A stretch of DNA of 64,000 bases from Ramazzottius varieornatus (lineage: Eukaryota; Tardigrada; Eutardigrada; Parachela; Ramazzottiidae), in contig BDGG01000001.1 in the NCBI GenBank assembly GCA_001949185.1, positions 4,642,629-4,706,628 on the forward strand. The letters run 5' to 3'. Under the pieces are notes generated by a model, which was given only the letters and a program-made list of their open reading frames with translations, had not been told where the DNA came from and did no database searches. The position numbers and the translations under genes were made by a program. Below, one piece after another: positions 1 to 10,828 of this stretch. Every line of letters starts with the position of its first letter. Position 1 is the first letter of the stretch.

Positions 1-53
1 AGGAAGTCAGAAAGTAGACCGAGTAGTTCTCTAAGCGAAAGAATAGGACAAAC

Positions 54-1296
54 CTTGTCATCCGATTTTAGGTTTCGAAGTCTCATTCGAAGCTGGAACC
101 TCAGCAGCTCCGGTGGGAGGCCATAAACACCTATGTCTAACAGCCGGCAAAGTGCAACGATTACGTCGCGAGGAAGATTATCAAGCGTCAAATCATCCTC
201 AAACAATTTAGCAAACTTCATAATCTCTTCGGTAGATGCCTGTTCTCCGCTAGTGCGAATCTTGTCGAAGAACTGCGAGAACTCTTCGGCCTTGGTCGAC
301 TTTTCGTTCTGTTTGTGCTCTAACGCAGTTTCATGGATAGTTTCTTGCAAGAACTTGGCCATCTCCAGCTTAACTTTGAGCCTCTTCCTGAGGCCCTCTT
401 CCTGTAACCAAAAGAGCCTATGAAACTGTCAAAGACAAGATTGAATTCTGACAAGACAACCACATGAGGCCACACTGCAGACGAATCGCCTAGAAAGGCT
501 ATGTCGGACACCGATGAGTGCCGCTTATGCTGACGTCACGGCAATGGGAATATCAAGGGTGACCGATTCGCTTTTCTTGTCCGAATAATTTGACATGGCT
601 ATTACATACCTTCTTGGACTTTTCCTCGAAAGTACTCGGAAGCATATTGGGGAAGAACTTCAATAAAACAGGCAGCGCGAACTCGGCAAAAGGAATGACG
701 AGGATGACGATGAAGGGGACGAGACGGAAGATATCGGAAACGGTTCGGACGAGTTGCTTATGCTCCCTTCGGCTCAGTGACTCACCACGGATCAATTTCA
801 TCAGCAGTCCCCACGAAATCCGTATTTCGGTTCCGAGGAGGCGAAAACCATGATAGTAGTGCTTCACTTCGGCAACTACCCTCTGCCATATCGTCTTCTT
901 AGTTACCGCCGGAAGGTTTTCCTTCTGACCGGGCGTCGCGAGAGCTTTGCTGGATTTATCTTTCTCCTGCTTCAGCACCTCGATCGTCTCTTCTACCTTC
1001 GATTTCTCGTTGATATCCCACACCGAGGACGACGCGTGGAATCTTCGTCGTAAACAGTAGTCGAGGCTGACCACAGGCGATACATGCTCGAGGGAGAACG
1101 AGTACGAGGCGGACAAAGGCAATCTACAAAATTTAATGCAAGCAGACCCGTTAGTTAAACTGTAGCATTCAATCATCAATCAAGCATTGTACCTGCGATG
1201 TAGAATGGGTGGTGCGAGATTACGGAGCGCTGCGTGGTGCAACCGTCTGCTGCTTCCTAGACCAATTTGATGAGACCTCAGTCCAACGCAGAACAT
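54..1296 (-). CDS. LETM1: LETM1-like mitochondrial inner-membrane cation/proton exchanger, 5' three exons (3' end outside window)
   Basis: Inner mitochondrial membrane protein of the LETM1/Mdm38 family, which mediates K+/H+ or Ca2+/H+ exchange and supports matrix ion balance. Exons read on the minus strand at 1193-1296, 610-1123 and 54-401, all GT-AG and in frame (206 codons by the end of exon 2, 116 more in exon 3). The start at 1296 opens an Arg-rich, acid-poor N-terminus typical of a mitochondrial presequence (MFCVGLRSH). Exon 2 carries the single membrane segment (RLVPFIVILVIPFAEFALPV) followed by the family hallmark KFFPNMLPSTF. Exon 3 has the conserved ribosome-binding-like region with FEDDLTLDNLPR and LRFQLRMRLR. 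A donor at position 53 shows the gene continues past the left edge, so the C-terminal coiled coil and EF-hand part are not seen. Divergent from STUB1. Identification is firm; the first exon is inferred from phase and presequence character. Confidence 0.93.
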
Positions 1297-2080
1297 TCTT
1301 TCCACCGTCTCCTCCAAATCCAGAAGATTTTTTTTGATCCGCAAAAGATATAAAACTGGAAGAATTCAAACGGGAATCGTAAGAACTAATATTAAGAACA
1401 AAACGAATTTCGCCAGGCTTGCGGATCCGCCATACATGGCACAGCCTTGCTAAGGAGTTCTCTATCGAGGCCGTGTCATGTTCGGGCAGGTCCTCACGCT
1501 GGGGTTTGTCCTTAGCCCATCCCAGTGATCGCACTTTACCACAAAGAATGACGTTTGTTTACGTAACGCGCGAGTCTCCCTTAGAACATCGGTGCGGCAG
1601 ATCCAGCACGGCTTTTGTGGGTTTGGCCGAATCTTGATTCGTGACGTAGAAGGTCTGTCACATGTGGCCCACTTGCCTCAGAGGGACAGAAGAGCAAAAT
1701 CCGATCTTCTTTGCCAAAAACTCTTTTAGACTTCCCATAATCCCATTCTTGATTGTTGAGCATTCGGACGGGGAACTACGATTTACTTTCATTTCACAGG
1801 AGACCAGACTCCGTGTTCAACGGACAGAAGTGCTAGGAAGGACTGTTTCCCTAACACACGGCAGGAGTTTGGACGGGATTCCCTTCCATTGCGAAAGGCT
1901 AATGCTGAATGGTAAGGTGACTAAGTTGAGGACGACTGATCAGTGGTTCTTTTTTCTCTCCATGCAGTGACGCGTGTTCGTTCTCTAAATAAATTTGTGT
2001 TTTAACGAAGCTTCTTGTTTCAGGGTAATGCAAGCGTAACGGGCGTGACATCGGCATCGTACTCAGAGAAGGTTGAAATC
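1297..2080. promoter_or_regulatory. Divergent intergenic region between LETM1 and STUB1, with a likely STUB1 5'UTR intron
   Basis: The two genes point away from each other across about 0.8 kb, so this stretch should hold both promoters. A 5'UTR intron for STUB1 is suggested by a donor at 1912 (ATG|GTAAGG) and a pyrimidine-rich acceptor ending at 2023 (TTGTTTCAG). If that splice is used, the last codon of the upstream exon is ATG in frame with STUB1, which would add 20 residues to the N-terminus. No TATA box or other specific element is claimed. Confidence 0.45.
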
Positions 2081-3425
2081 ATGGCAGGAGCCCATGGTGC
2101 AAATGGGACAAAGGAAAAGCTCACATCGGAACATCTGCGCAAACGGGGGAACGAACTGCACGATGCTCGAAGATTCAGCGAAGCTGTCGACTGTTACACC
2201 AAAGCCATCGTAAGTCAGGCACATAAAATAGATGAACTTCCAGTTAAAGGTTCCTATCGAAGTTATGACTATATTCCTGTTTTGACAGACAAAGGACCCT
2301 TCCGTCGCAGCCTACTACACCAACCGTGCCCTATGCTACCTACGGATGCAGCGCTGGGACCTAGTCTGCAAAGACTGTAGTAGTGCCATAGAGCGGGATG
2401 CTTCGTGCTTGAAAGCTTACTACTTCATGGGAGTCGCCATGATGGAGAGGGGGAATTACGACGAAGCTGTGAATCTTCTCCAGAAGGGTAATTGTATCTG
2501 TTTCTGATCTGTTGTCAACCATAGAGTTGCCAGAAAAGATTCTTATTTTGAAGAAGAGTTTAATGATATTATTAAGATTGTTGGACAGACGTCTTATCAA
2601 TCTGAAGTTTGAAAATCGATCTGATTATGGTTCATCATTGTCACTTCCAGCTAACGACGTGGCAGTGAAGCAGCGTCAATGTTACGGTGACGAGATTACG
2701 TCAGTGATTCGGACGTGTCGCAAACGACGCTGGAATCGACAGGAAGACAAGCGTATCCAGCAAGAAATCGATTTGCAAGTGTATCTGCATCGGTTGATCG
2801 ATGAGGAAAAGAAACGGCAGATCGAAGTGCTCAATACACCTTCAGAAGAACCGACCACTCACGCTGGTGCGGAAGCTTTGAGTAAGCAAGCGACAGAGAT
2901 CGAAAGGTATCACACTGAGAAGAAAGCAGAGCTGGATAGACTCTTCTCCGACATTGACGACAGACGCAAACGCCGCGATGTTCCAGATTACCTGTGCGGA
3001 AAGATCAGCTTTGAGCTCATGCGGGATCCGGTCATCACGCCCAGTGGTATCACTTACGATCGACGGGACATTGATGAACATCTACGCAGTAAGAAACCTT
3101 TCGAGAAAATAGATACTTCATCAGAAAACGTGGTAGTTCGCGTTGACGCACTCTTTCATGTACCTGCGCACACTGAGCCTCACAACGGCTGTGCTGGCCA
3201 GGTATGCACGTGTATGAGAGAACAGCTCGCCTGCAGTGACGGGCTTTTGTGCGAGTTTCTGGGATCCAGTATTTCATTTGACATATTGGTTTGTTCTCAG
3301 GAGTTGGACATTTCGATCCAGTGACCAGGACCGAACTCACTCAGGACCTTCTTGTGCCCAACCTAGCCATGAAGGAAGTTATCGACACGTTTTTGGCGAG
3401 CAACGAATGGGCTATTGATTACTAG
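2081..3425 (+). CDS. STUB1: CHIP: TPR and U-box E3 ubiquitin ligase, Hsp70/Hsp90 co-chaperone
   Basis: Cytosolic E3 ligase that binds the C-terminal EEVD tail of Hsp70/Hsp90 through TPRs and ubiquitinates client proteins. Four exons (2081-2209, 2289-2487, 2651-3088, 3301-3425) give 296 residues; human CHIP has 303. Three TPR helices pairs run about residues 15-120 ([53 protein letters not shown]), followed by a charged coiled-coil hairpin ([15 protein letters not shown]) and a C-terminal U-box with [37 protein letters not shown] and the terminal DY. The start at 2081 gives the expected N-terminal length; an alternative in-frame start through a 5'UTR splice is possible. Converges on COPG with 315 bp between stop codons. 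Confidence 0.96.
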
Positions 3426-3740
3426 CGATATTATCTACTTCGGCTGATCTTTTCTCTTCGCGAAGGAAGGAAGCACCGTTTCTCTAGTCTTGCTAATTCC
3501 ACATGAGGTTTTCACGATTCGAATTTCTGTTGTATGTGCTTTGCAGTTCACCGTAAAAGTTACTTCCGGTTTGCTGTACTGTAGAAATATGCGCGTGTCC
3601 TGCGTTAGCCATCATGCTTTCAAATCTCAATATCTGTATCATTTTCGTTCACAAAGTGTATATAAATAAGTAAAATGAAGAGTGGATACATGCGTGTAAA
3701 AACAAGCTAAAGAGTTTTACATGTTCACTTCCGGTTCAAA
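3426..3740. other. Convergent 3' spacer between STUB1 and COPG
   Basis: The two stop codons face each other here, so both 3'UTRs must lie in this 315 bp or overlap. I see AT-rich sequence around 3656-3676 (TATATAAATAAGTAAAA) that could serve polyadenylation but no clean AATAAA pair, and no open reading frame with coding character. Confidence 0.5.
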
Positions 3741-6700
3741 CTACATAGACTGGATGATAGCTTCGTTCACTTCCGGACTCTCACTTCGGACTTGCAGCAT
3801 CATGGCGACGCCGCTGTCGCTTAGGACAAGCTTACACTTAACCAGCACACTAAAGCCACCTCTGAAGACCCCGGAAAGTAGAAGCAGATGAGTATTCTTG
3901 TCTCCAGGGACCTTCTCACTCTTATCCAGTGGCTGCATACCGAAGAACCTGACTAAGTTGTCCACGGCATCTTGGACATTCTTGTACTGGTTCATGCCGT
4001 AAGTACCCTGGTGTTCGCTGTCATTACCAAACTCGTCCCAGGCTGCAGCGAAGTTCGGGACGATCGTCTTCTGCATGTGGTCAGCTAGAGTGACCTCGAC
4101 GTCTTCCAGGACGTACTCGTCGTCGTAGCCTTCTTCCGACTCGACTTCTCCCGTTGCTGGGTCGCAGTCTTTGACTACAAACTTCAGGACAGAGGTAAAG
4201 GCGGCAGTAGCTGCCACTTCGTCGGGAGGGATGCGAACACGGGTGTATGTGGTGCCAGGTTGGTTGTGGGGGAGACTGGGACAGTGGATGGTGCCGTCGA
4301 CCACAAAGGCCGAATCTGGACTTTCCACCTGAAACACAAAGTTAGCTGTTACGCGGATGCACAAAGTAATAGCCCAATGTCGGGAAACCGATTGATTTTC
4401 AGTCAAAATTGACAGGAGGCGAGGAAAGTCCATCACATCTTTCAGAAACCTGCATACAGAAACCGTATGTCTTCCTGAACGACATGTATGCAGGTGAGTA
4501 CGAAAGTAACGAGTCGCACCTACGCCTGCCGAATTCTCACTGGACTCCACAATTATCTCGAGATGTTCTAAAAGAGGACGTTCTAGAAAGAAAAGACTAG
4601 TGGACGAACCTGCACGTAGACTTTCTCCAAGATCTGGTCGTTCAGCGTGTTGATACAGTCGAACTGCAACACAATGTCCTTCTCGAACGTGTGCTTGATG
4701 CACTTGACCACGTACTCCGTTTCGGTCTCCGTCAGCTGCGTGGGCAGAGAGGACTTGAATAGTGGCCCCAAAGCTGCAATTTGAGGAATCTTCTGCAGCT
4801 GTTCGACGTACATGTCAGCTGCCGAGACTGCTGCTGTGGTCGGTGCTGCACCAGTAGCTCCGGTTTTGGCCGCACGAGCTTCCTCCCTACCCACTTCCGC
4901 TCGCGCACCCTGAATCTCATCACGAAGCAGCTTCTTGTCTTCCACGGTGAGAGGTTCTGCTGAAATCGGAACGCTGCGCATGTCGAAGGGTTCTTGGTGA
5001 GTCGTGTTGGAAATGTAGGTCTGGAGAGCTCTTTCGAGCGACACAATGGAAACCTGCAAGACCAATTTAGAAAACTTTCCGTTTTTATTCTGATTATTTT
5101 CTGGATAATAGTCGAGTTTTTCTTCCCGGTTATTTCATACCTGGAGATGGCTAAGAATGAAGTTATTGTACAGCCCACTCTGCTGCGAATCTAGAATGTA
5201 GAAATAGTACGTAGCTCGATCGCGGACTTCATCATCCTGGTCCATCATGCACCTCTTCAGCAGCACCATGATGTTACTTTTCAAGTCCGGACAGTATGCT
5301 CCGAACTTGGCCATGGCTGTAACAGCCGCCGACCTAACTGCCGCGTTCTCAAGGATGACTCTGTTGTAAATGTACCGAATGTACTTGGCCGGCTGCTTAG
5401 TCTTCGGGCCTTCTCTTCCTAACAGCGCCAGAATCCTGACAGCCAGGTTCACATGCTCACAGTCCTCAATGAATTCACACAGGTGAGTCAGTCCCGATTC
5501 CTTTGCGTCTTGGTTGTCTTCGACTATGATGATTAAAGTATCGATCAAAGCCTTCTTGAACTCATAGCCGCCTTCTTCTCTCAGCATCGTGGCTAAGTAA
5601 CTCATCATCAGCGTGTGCTTCTTGGGGAACTTGAAACACAAGGCTCGAACTGCACTGACGACCACCACTTTGAACTCATCAGAAATATCGTTCATGAAGG
5701 ACGATATTTGCTTCATTAGACGGTCGACGTTGTTCTCGTTGCCTGTCTTGAGGAGCGTGGTGATGGCGAGGGTGGCGATGGAACGGTTGGAGTCGGTGAT
5801 GAGGTTCTCTAGGTCCATGTTACAGGCTGTGACGGCAGCGGGATGCGTCATGGCCACTTGACTGAGTGTTCGAACGGCGGTGTAGCGAATGGTGGGCTTG
5901 GACGAGGAGCAGAAGAGCTGGAGGACCGAGATGGCCGGACCGAGGTCTCGACCGGTGGAATGACGAAGGTTAACGAGAGCTTGGGCGCTCTCGTAGACGA
6001 CCATCTCGTTCTTGTGGCGAAGACAAGACTCGAGGAAATCGAACAAAGACGCTGTCACCGTTCCTGCAAACTTATCCCATCAACGTACGACAAGTGGGTT
6101 AAAGGAAGGCCGGAAATTAAAAGTACAAGATCGTTATTTTAAGTAGTACACACTTCCAGCCAACAGCATCGAGAAGGTGCGCCACGTGAAATAACGATCT
6201 CGAACGTTTGGTCTGCCAACCTCTCAAGTTATCATCGGGACCATTTCTGCAAGAGGAGTTTAGTCTGACCTTGCAAAGCTTCTTCTTGAATCGTCTTTGA
6301 CACCATCTGCACCAGAAGACACACCGCTAACGGTGACTTCAGGTGTCTACCAGCTGTGAACTTAGCGATCAGCTTGTTGACAGCCAAGCGATCGCCTCGG
6401 CGGATCTGATACAGCAGTCCCAGGGCGTGATACTGTACCATGGGGTTCTCGTTGGTCGCTGCTTCCTGGATCTCGTTACCCCAACGTTTGACAATGTCCA
6501 AACCAGCTCCGGAGCGAGTAGCGATGTGGAGAGAAGACACCAAAGCTGCGCTGGCCACGGCCGGGGACTTGTCGACGATCGCTTGCTTCATGTATCGCTC
6601 CATAGACTGCAACATCTGTGGGTCGACGATGAGACAGAGAGCTCGAATGGCTGCTGCTCGGTATCCTTCTTCCTTTCCCGTCATGTCCTTCATCAAGCTG

Positions 6701-7252
6701 CTGGTAACGATGATGACGTCCTCAGCCACCTACAAGCACGATTTTCAATTAATTCGCAACTATGTCATAGCAAGGCTAGCCAGCAACATGCACCCACTTT
6801 TCTTGAACCTGCACAACCCAGTCCCGGCTGCACATACCGAAGCGGAAGTACGCAGGTTCATGAAAGTCCCAACATACCCATTTTCCATCATTCTTCGAGA
6901 TGGACCGAAACGAAAGTCCCTTACCCTGTTCTCTCAAGTGAACAGGTAGCAAAAGTACCTTGCATAGTTCCTTGATGCAGAGAAAAACCAAGCGTCGCAG
7001 ATTGACATCTTGGGACTGGAATAGCTTGGTGATGGCGAAGAAGAACGTGGTGGCTTCGCGGACAGACAACACTTCGCCTTGGTTCAGCATGTACAAAATC
7101 TTACTGGCAACTGCCGAACATTTTCGCACATTTACGGGGGTTTCGTTGAAGATACGAGCCTCCTGCAGGACGGTGGTGCGGTCCAGGTTAGCGTAAGGGT
7201 TACCGGCTGTCTCATCGTCCTTCTTATCTCCGCGCTTCCCTGCGTAAGCCAT
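3741..7252 (-). CDS. COPG: Coatomer subunit gamma (COPI coat)
   Basis: Large adaptin-like subunit of the COPI coat, which buds Golgi-to-ER retrograde vesicles and binds Arf1 and dilysine cargo. Five exons on the minus strand (6959-7252, 6270-6729, 5141-6063, 4610-5053, 3741-4328) give 902 residues; human gamma-COP has 874. The N-terminal two thirds is the HEAT-repeat adaptin trunk ([75 protein letters not shown]). A short Ala-rich hinge (residues about 610-640) precedes the appendage domain ([52 protein letters not shown]). Start at 7252 opens a Lys/Asp-rich N-terminus as in other gamma-COPs. Intron 2 (6064-6269) carries a copy of the GTGCGCCAC palindromic repeat. Divergent from ABCE1. Confidence 0.97.
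6129..6199. repeat. Palindromic MITE-like repeat, copy in COPG intron 2
   Basis: Starts GATCGTTATTTTAAG and ends ACGTGAAATAACGATC, with GTGCGCCAC near the right arm. Matches the dispersed family described in the findings; the left core has decayed (AAGTAGTACAC). Confidence 0.6.
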
Positions 7253-7761
7253 GATTGGGGCAATGGTGACAAGGTGGAATCAGGTTAATCCAGGCACGAC
7301 CGCTGTCCCTTCCACAGCTCCTTGCTACGCTTTAATGTTCACGCTTTTCCTGGAAACAACAAACGACACAAGAGATGGGAACAAACCTGGATGGCATCGA
7401 GGAAGGGTGTAGAAATTATAATAAAACCATACAGCATCAACGTGGCACGTCACAGGTGACAGACCTTTGCTTAACTTTGCTGGCAACTCAAGGCGAAGCG
7501 AAATTAACCAGCCTGGATTTCCTCGCTTCGCAAATTGTTCCGCTGTGGCTCATGGCTGAAATTCGGTTGATTTGTTGAACGAGTATTATACACAAGCGAA
7601 GCTGTTATCACCTTACCGGACATCGTTTCGCACCGCCGTCGGAAATCGGACGCAGATTCTAATTTTCTCTCCGAGGTTGAACGGAGGTTCATCCAGATTG
7701 GGATTCTGTGAGAGATCTTCCTGATTTTTGTTTCGCTCTGTTTCATTCTGGATTGTCCACC
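7253..7761. promoter_or_regulatory. Divergent promoter region between COPG and ABCE1
   Basis: About 0.5 kb separates two opposite start codons of strongly expressed housekeeping genes, so it most likely acts as a shared bidirectional promoter. The ABCE1 start lies at GTCCACCATGTC, a favourable eukaryotic context with A at -3. No specific factor site is claimed. Confidence 0.5.
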
Positions 7762-10473
7762 ATGTCAGGGAAGAATCAAGCTGCGCAGGACGCTTTAACC
7801 AGGATAGCTATTGTGAATTCTGATCGTTGTAAGCCAAAGAAATGTCGTCAGGAATGCAAGAGATCCTGTCCGGTTGTCCGTATGGGTAAGTTCTTCCCTG
7901 ATTGCACTCTATAAATTCCTTCCGAATGTTGTTTGTCTTTCCAGGTAAGCTCTGTATCGAAGTGACGCCGACAGACAAGGTCGCTTTCATATCCGAAGAA
8001 TTATGTATCGGATGTGGTATTTGTCCGAAGAAATGCCCCTTCGATGCCATCCAGATCATCAATCTGCCCAGCAATCTCCAGAGGGATACTACACATCGTT
8101 ACAGGTTGGAGCTTTGCTTTTCTTTTGCCGTCTGACACTTGTGGGCTTGATGGTGAAATGTTGTACGGTGTCGGAACTAACAGTGATTTCGTGTATAGTG
8201 CCAATTCATTCAAGCTTCATCGGTTACCGATGCCGAGGCAAGGATCGGTTCTTGGGTTGGTTGGAACGAACGGTATCGGAAAATCGACAGCACTGAAAAT
8301 TCTATGCGGAAAGATGAAACCCAACTTGGGACGCTTTGTTGTGAGCATGAGTTGTCCGAACATGAATTATAGTGTATTCTGGACATATTGTTGAACCGAC
8401 GTTGGCTGAGTGGTATTCTTACAGGATCCACCGGAGTGGGAGGAGGTGCTGGCTTACTTCCGGGGTTCCGAACTTCAGAACTACTTTACTCGTGTTTTGG
8501 AAGAGTCACTCAAAGCGGTGGTCAAGCCTCAGTATGTTGATCGCCTCGCAAAAGAAGTCAAGGTAAGTCTCTCGCGAAAAACATATTTACAATATTATAC
8601 TGTGTATATACCGACTTCCGGCTGACTTCCATGCACTGAATGGAGCGATATATATCTCAGGGTACGGTTGGCCATCACCTGGGACGGAAAGACGAGCGTC
8701 ATGTAAAGGATGAGATTGTCGAAGCTTTGGATTTACGTAACGTTTTGGACCGAAATATCGAAGACCTCTCCGGCGGGGAACTACAGCGTTTCGCTATCGC
8801 CATGGTCTGCATACAAACGGCCACCATGTGAGTTCACTTTGACTTTCGCATTTTTCATCTCTCGTGAGTTTGCTTCAGTGGTCGACGGTGTGGGCTATGG
8901 TTTACAGTACGTGGGATGTACTCACCTCGGGTTTCCGTTTTCAGTTATATGTTTGACGAGCCTTCCAGTTACCTGGACGTTAAGCAACGTCTGAAAGCCG
9001 CGCAGACCATTCGTGGATTGTTGGCGCATGACAAGTACATCGTGGTGGTCGAGCACGATTTGTCCGTTTTGGACTACCTTTCAGATTTCATCAGTTGTTT
9101 GTATGGTATTCCCGGCGCTTATGGAGTGGTAACGATGCCTTCCGGTGTTAGAGAAGGTACGGGCTAATTATCAACATTCACTATTGGGACCATCCTCCAC
9201 GACAGTCGGTCCATTTGCATGGCCGAAGATCTTGATTCGTTTTGTAGGTATCAATATCTTCCTGGATGGTTTCATTCCATCCGAGAACCTACGATTTCGA
9301 GAAACGGCGCTGACGTTCAAAGTCTCGGAGCAGATGACCGAAGAGGAAGTAAAGCGTTTGGCACAGTACAAGTATCCCGCTATGAAGAAACGATACAACA
9401 AGTTTCAGTTGGAAATTGAGGCTGGTAGCTTCACTGATTCCGAAATTATCGTCATGCTGGGCGAGAACGGAACGGGAAAGACCACATTTATCAAGATGTT
9501 GGCTGGTCGTCTTCAACCAGACGAAGGAGGTACGTTGCGCCCGCGTTTTTCAGTTACCTGCATACACAGGTGTCTACATGAGGCTTGATGCATAAGTACG
9601 TAGGTGCCTGACAGATTGCTTTCATTATGCTGGCCATCTCCGAAATGTACTTTTTTGCGCTTGGTTGTGCTTGGCAGATTACGTCGCTGGTTGTGTGTGG
9701 ATGGTTTTCTAATAAAACCTTCGTTTCTTGCAGACGAAGTTCCTGTACTGAACGTTTCGTACAAGCCACAGACAATCAGTCCGAAGTTTCAAGGTTCCGT
9801 CCAGCTGCTTCTTCACGAGCGCATTCGAGACGCTTACATTCATCCACAGTTCATTTCGGACGTGATGAAGCCTTTGAACATGGATGCTTTGATGGACCTG
9901 GAAGTGCAGAACTTGTCCGGTGGTGAGCTACAGAGAGTGGCCATCGTCATCTGCCTCGGAAAGCCGGCCGATGTCTATCTCATCGACGAACCTTCCGCTT
10001 ACTTGGACTCTGAACAACGTCTGACTGCTTCCAAAGTCATCAAAAGGTGAAGAGCCTTCTTCGACAGCTTTTCCTCGAAATTATATGATTTTGGTTCTCT
10101 TTACAAATCATCGGCGATTCTTCTTCAGGTTTATTCTTCACGCGAAGAAGACTGCCTTCATCGTCGAGCACGATTTCATCATGGCCACATATTTAGCTGA
10201 TCGTGTCATAGCTTTTGACGGACAGCCTTCTATTCGAGCTACTGCGAGAACGTAAGTTGGGCTCTGGTTTCGGAAGAGAAAAGTTCTCGAGAGTGATTCG
10301 TATGTTTTTGCAGGCCTCAAAGTTTGCTTAGCGGGATGAATGGTTTCCTGAAGTCTCTGGACGTTACTTTTCGTCGCGATCCTGACAACTTCCGGCCTCG
10401 CATCAACAAGAAGAACTCTGTCAAGGACACCGAGCAAAAGCGAGGCGGTAACTATTTCTTCCTGGAGGACTAA
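7762..10473 (+). CDS. ABCE1: ABCE1/Rli1 ribosome-recycling ATPase with Fe-S domain
   Basis: Iron-sulfur twin-ATPase that splits ribosomes after termination and acts in initiation and ribosome maturation. Ten exons (7762-7885, 7945-8104, 8199-8340, 8425-8562, 8661-8827, 8945-9156, 9248-9529, 9734-10046, 10129-10251, 10314-10473) give 606 residues; human has 599. The N-terminal ferredoxin-like domain has its eight cysteines ([17 protein letters not shown] and [15 protein letters not shown]). NBD1 has Walker [10 protein letters not shown], signature LSGGELQRF and Walker [15 protein letters not shown]2 has [18 protein letters not shown] and [11 protein letters not shown]. The C-terminus ends GGNYFFLED, as in other ABCE1. 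Exon 3 donor is placed at 8341 (GTGAGC), because this keeps the length of the family. Nothing is missing. Confidence 0.98.
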
Positions 10474-10828
10474 ATGCATTTTTCTAACTCGGTGACTTGT
10501 GTTGAAGTTTGAAGGCGGAAATGACACTTTGTGAGTTAGGCAATCAGTTTTTTACTGAAGAATGACAGAAAAGAAACGCTTTTTCCAACTAACGATTAAA
10601 TAAATGACAAGAGAGAGCAACAGTACGAGAGAAGAGTGAAGAAAATAAAAAGATCAAATCGTTTTCAATCTAGAAAAAGTTATAACAGGTTCCGAATGAA
10701 GAGTGCGGTACGACACGACCAACAGACCAATCAACAAATCTAGTCAACGGGAGGACGATTCACTGTTGTGCTTCCTTGTGAGCATGTCAGTCTGCACTTC
10801 CTGCCATCTTCCGATTCTTGTTCCTCTT
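10474..10828. other. Convergent 3' spacer between ABCE1 and the C-clamp gene
   Basis: Noncoding, AT-rich. An AATAAA within GATTAAATAAATGAC near 10594-10608 on the plus strand is a plausible ABCE1 polyadenylation signal, about 125 bp after the stop. No gene seen. Confidence 0.5.

Noticed and set aside
6343-6975. 210-residue plus-strand open frame across COPG exon 2
   Set aside because: Antisense shadow of a conserved coding exon; it also runs through a supported splice site.
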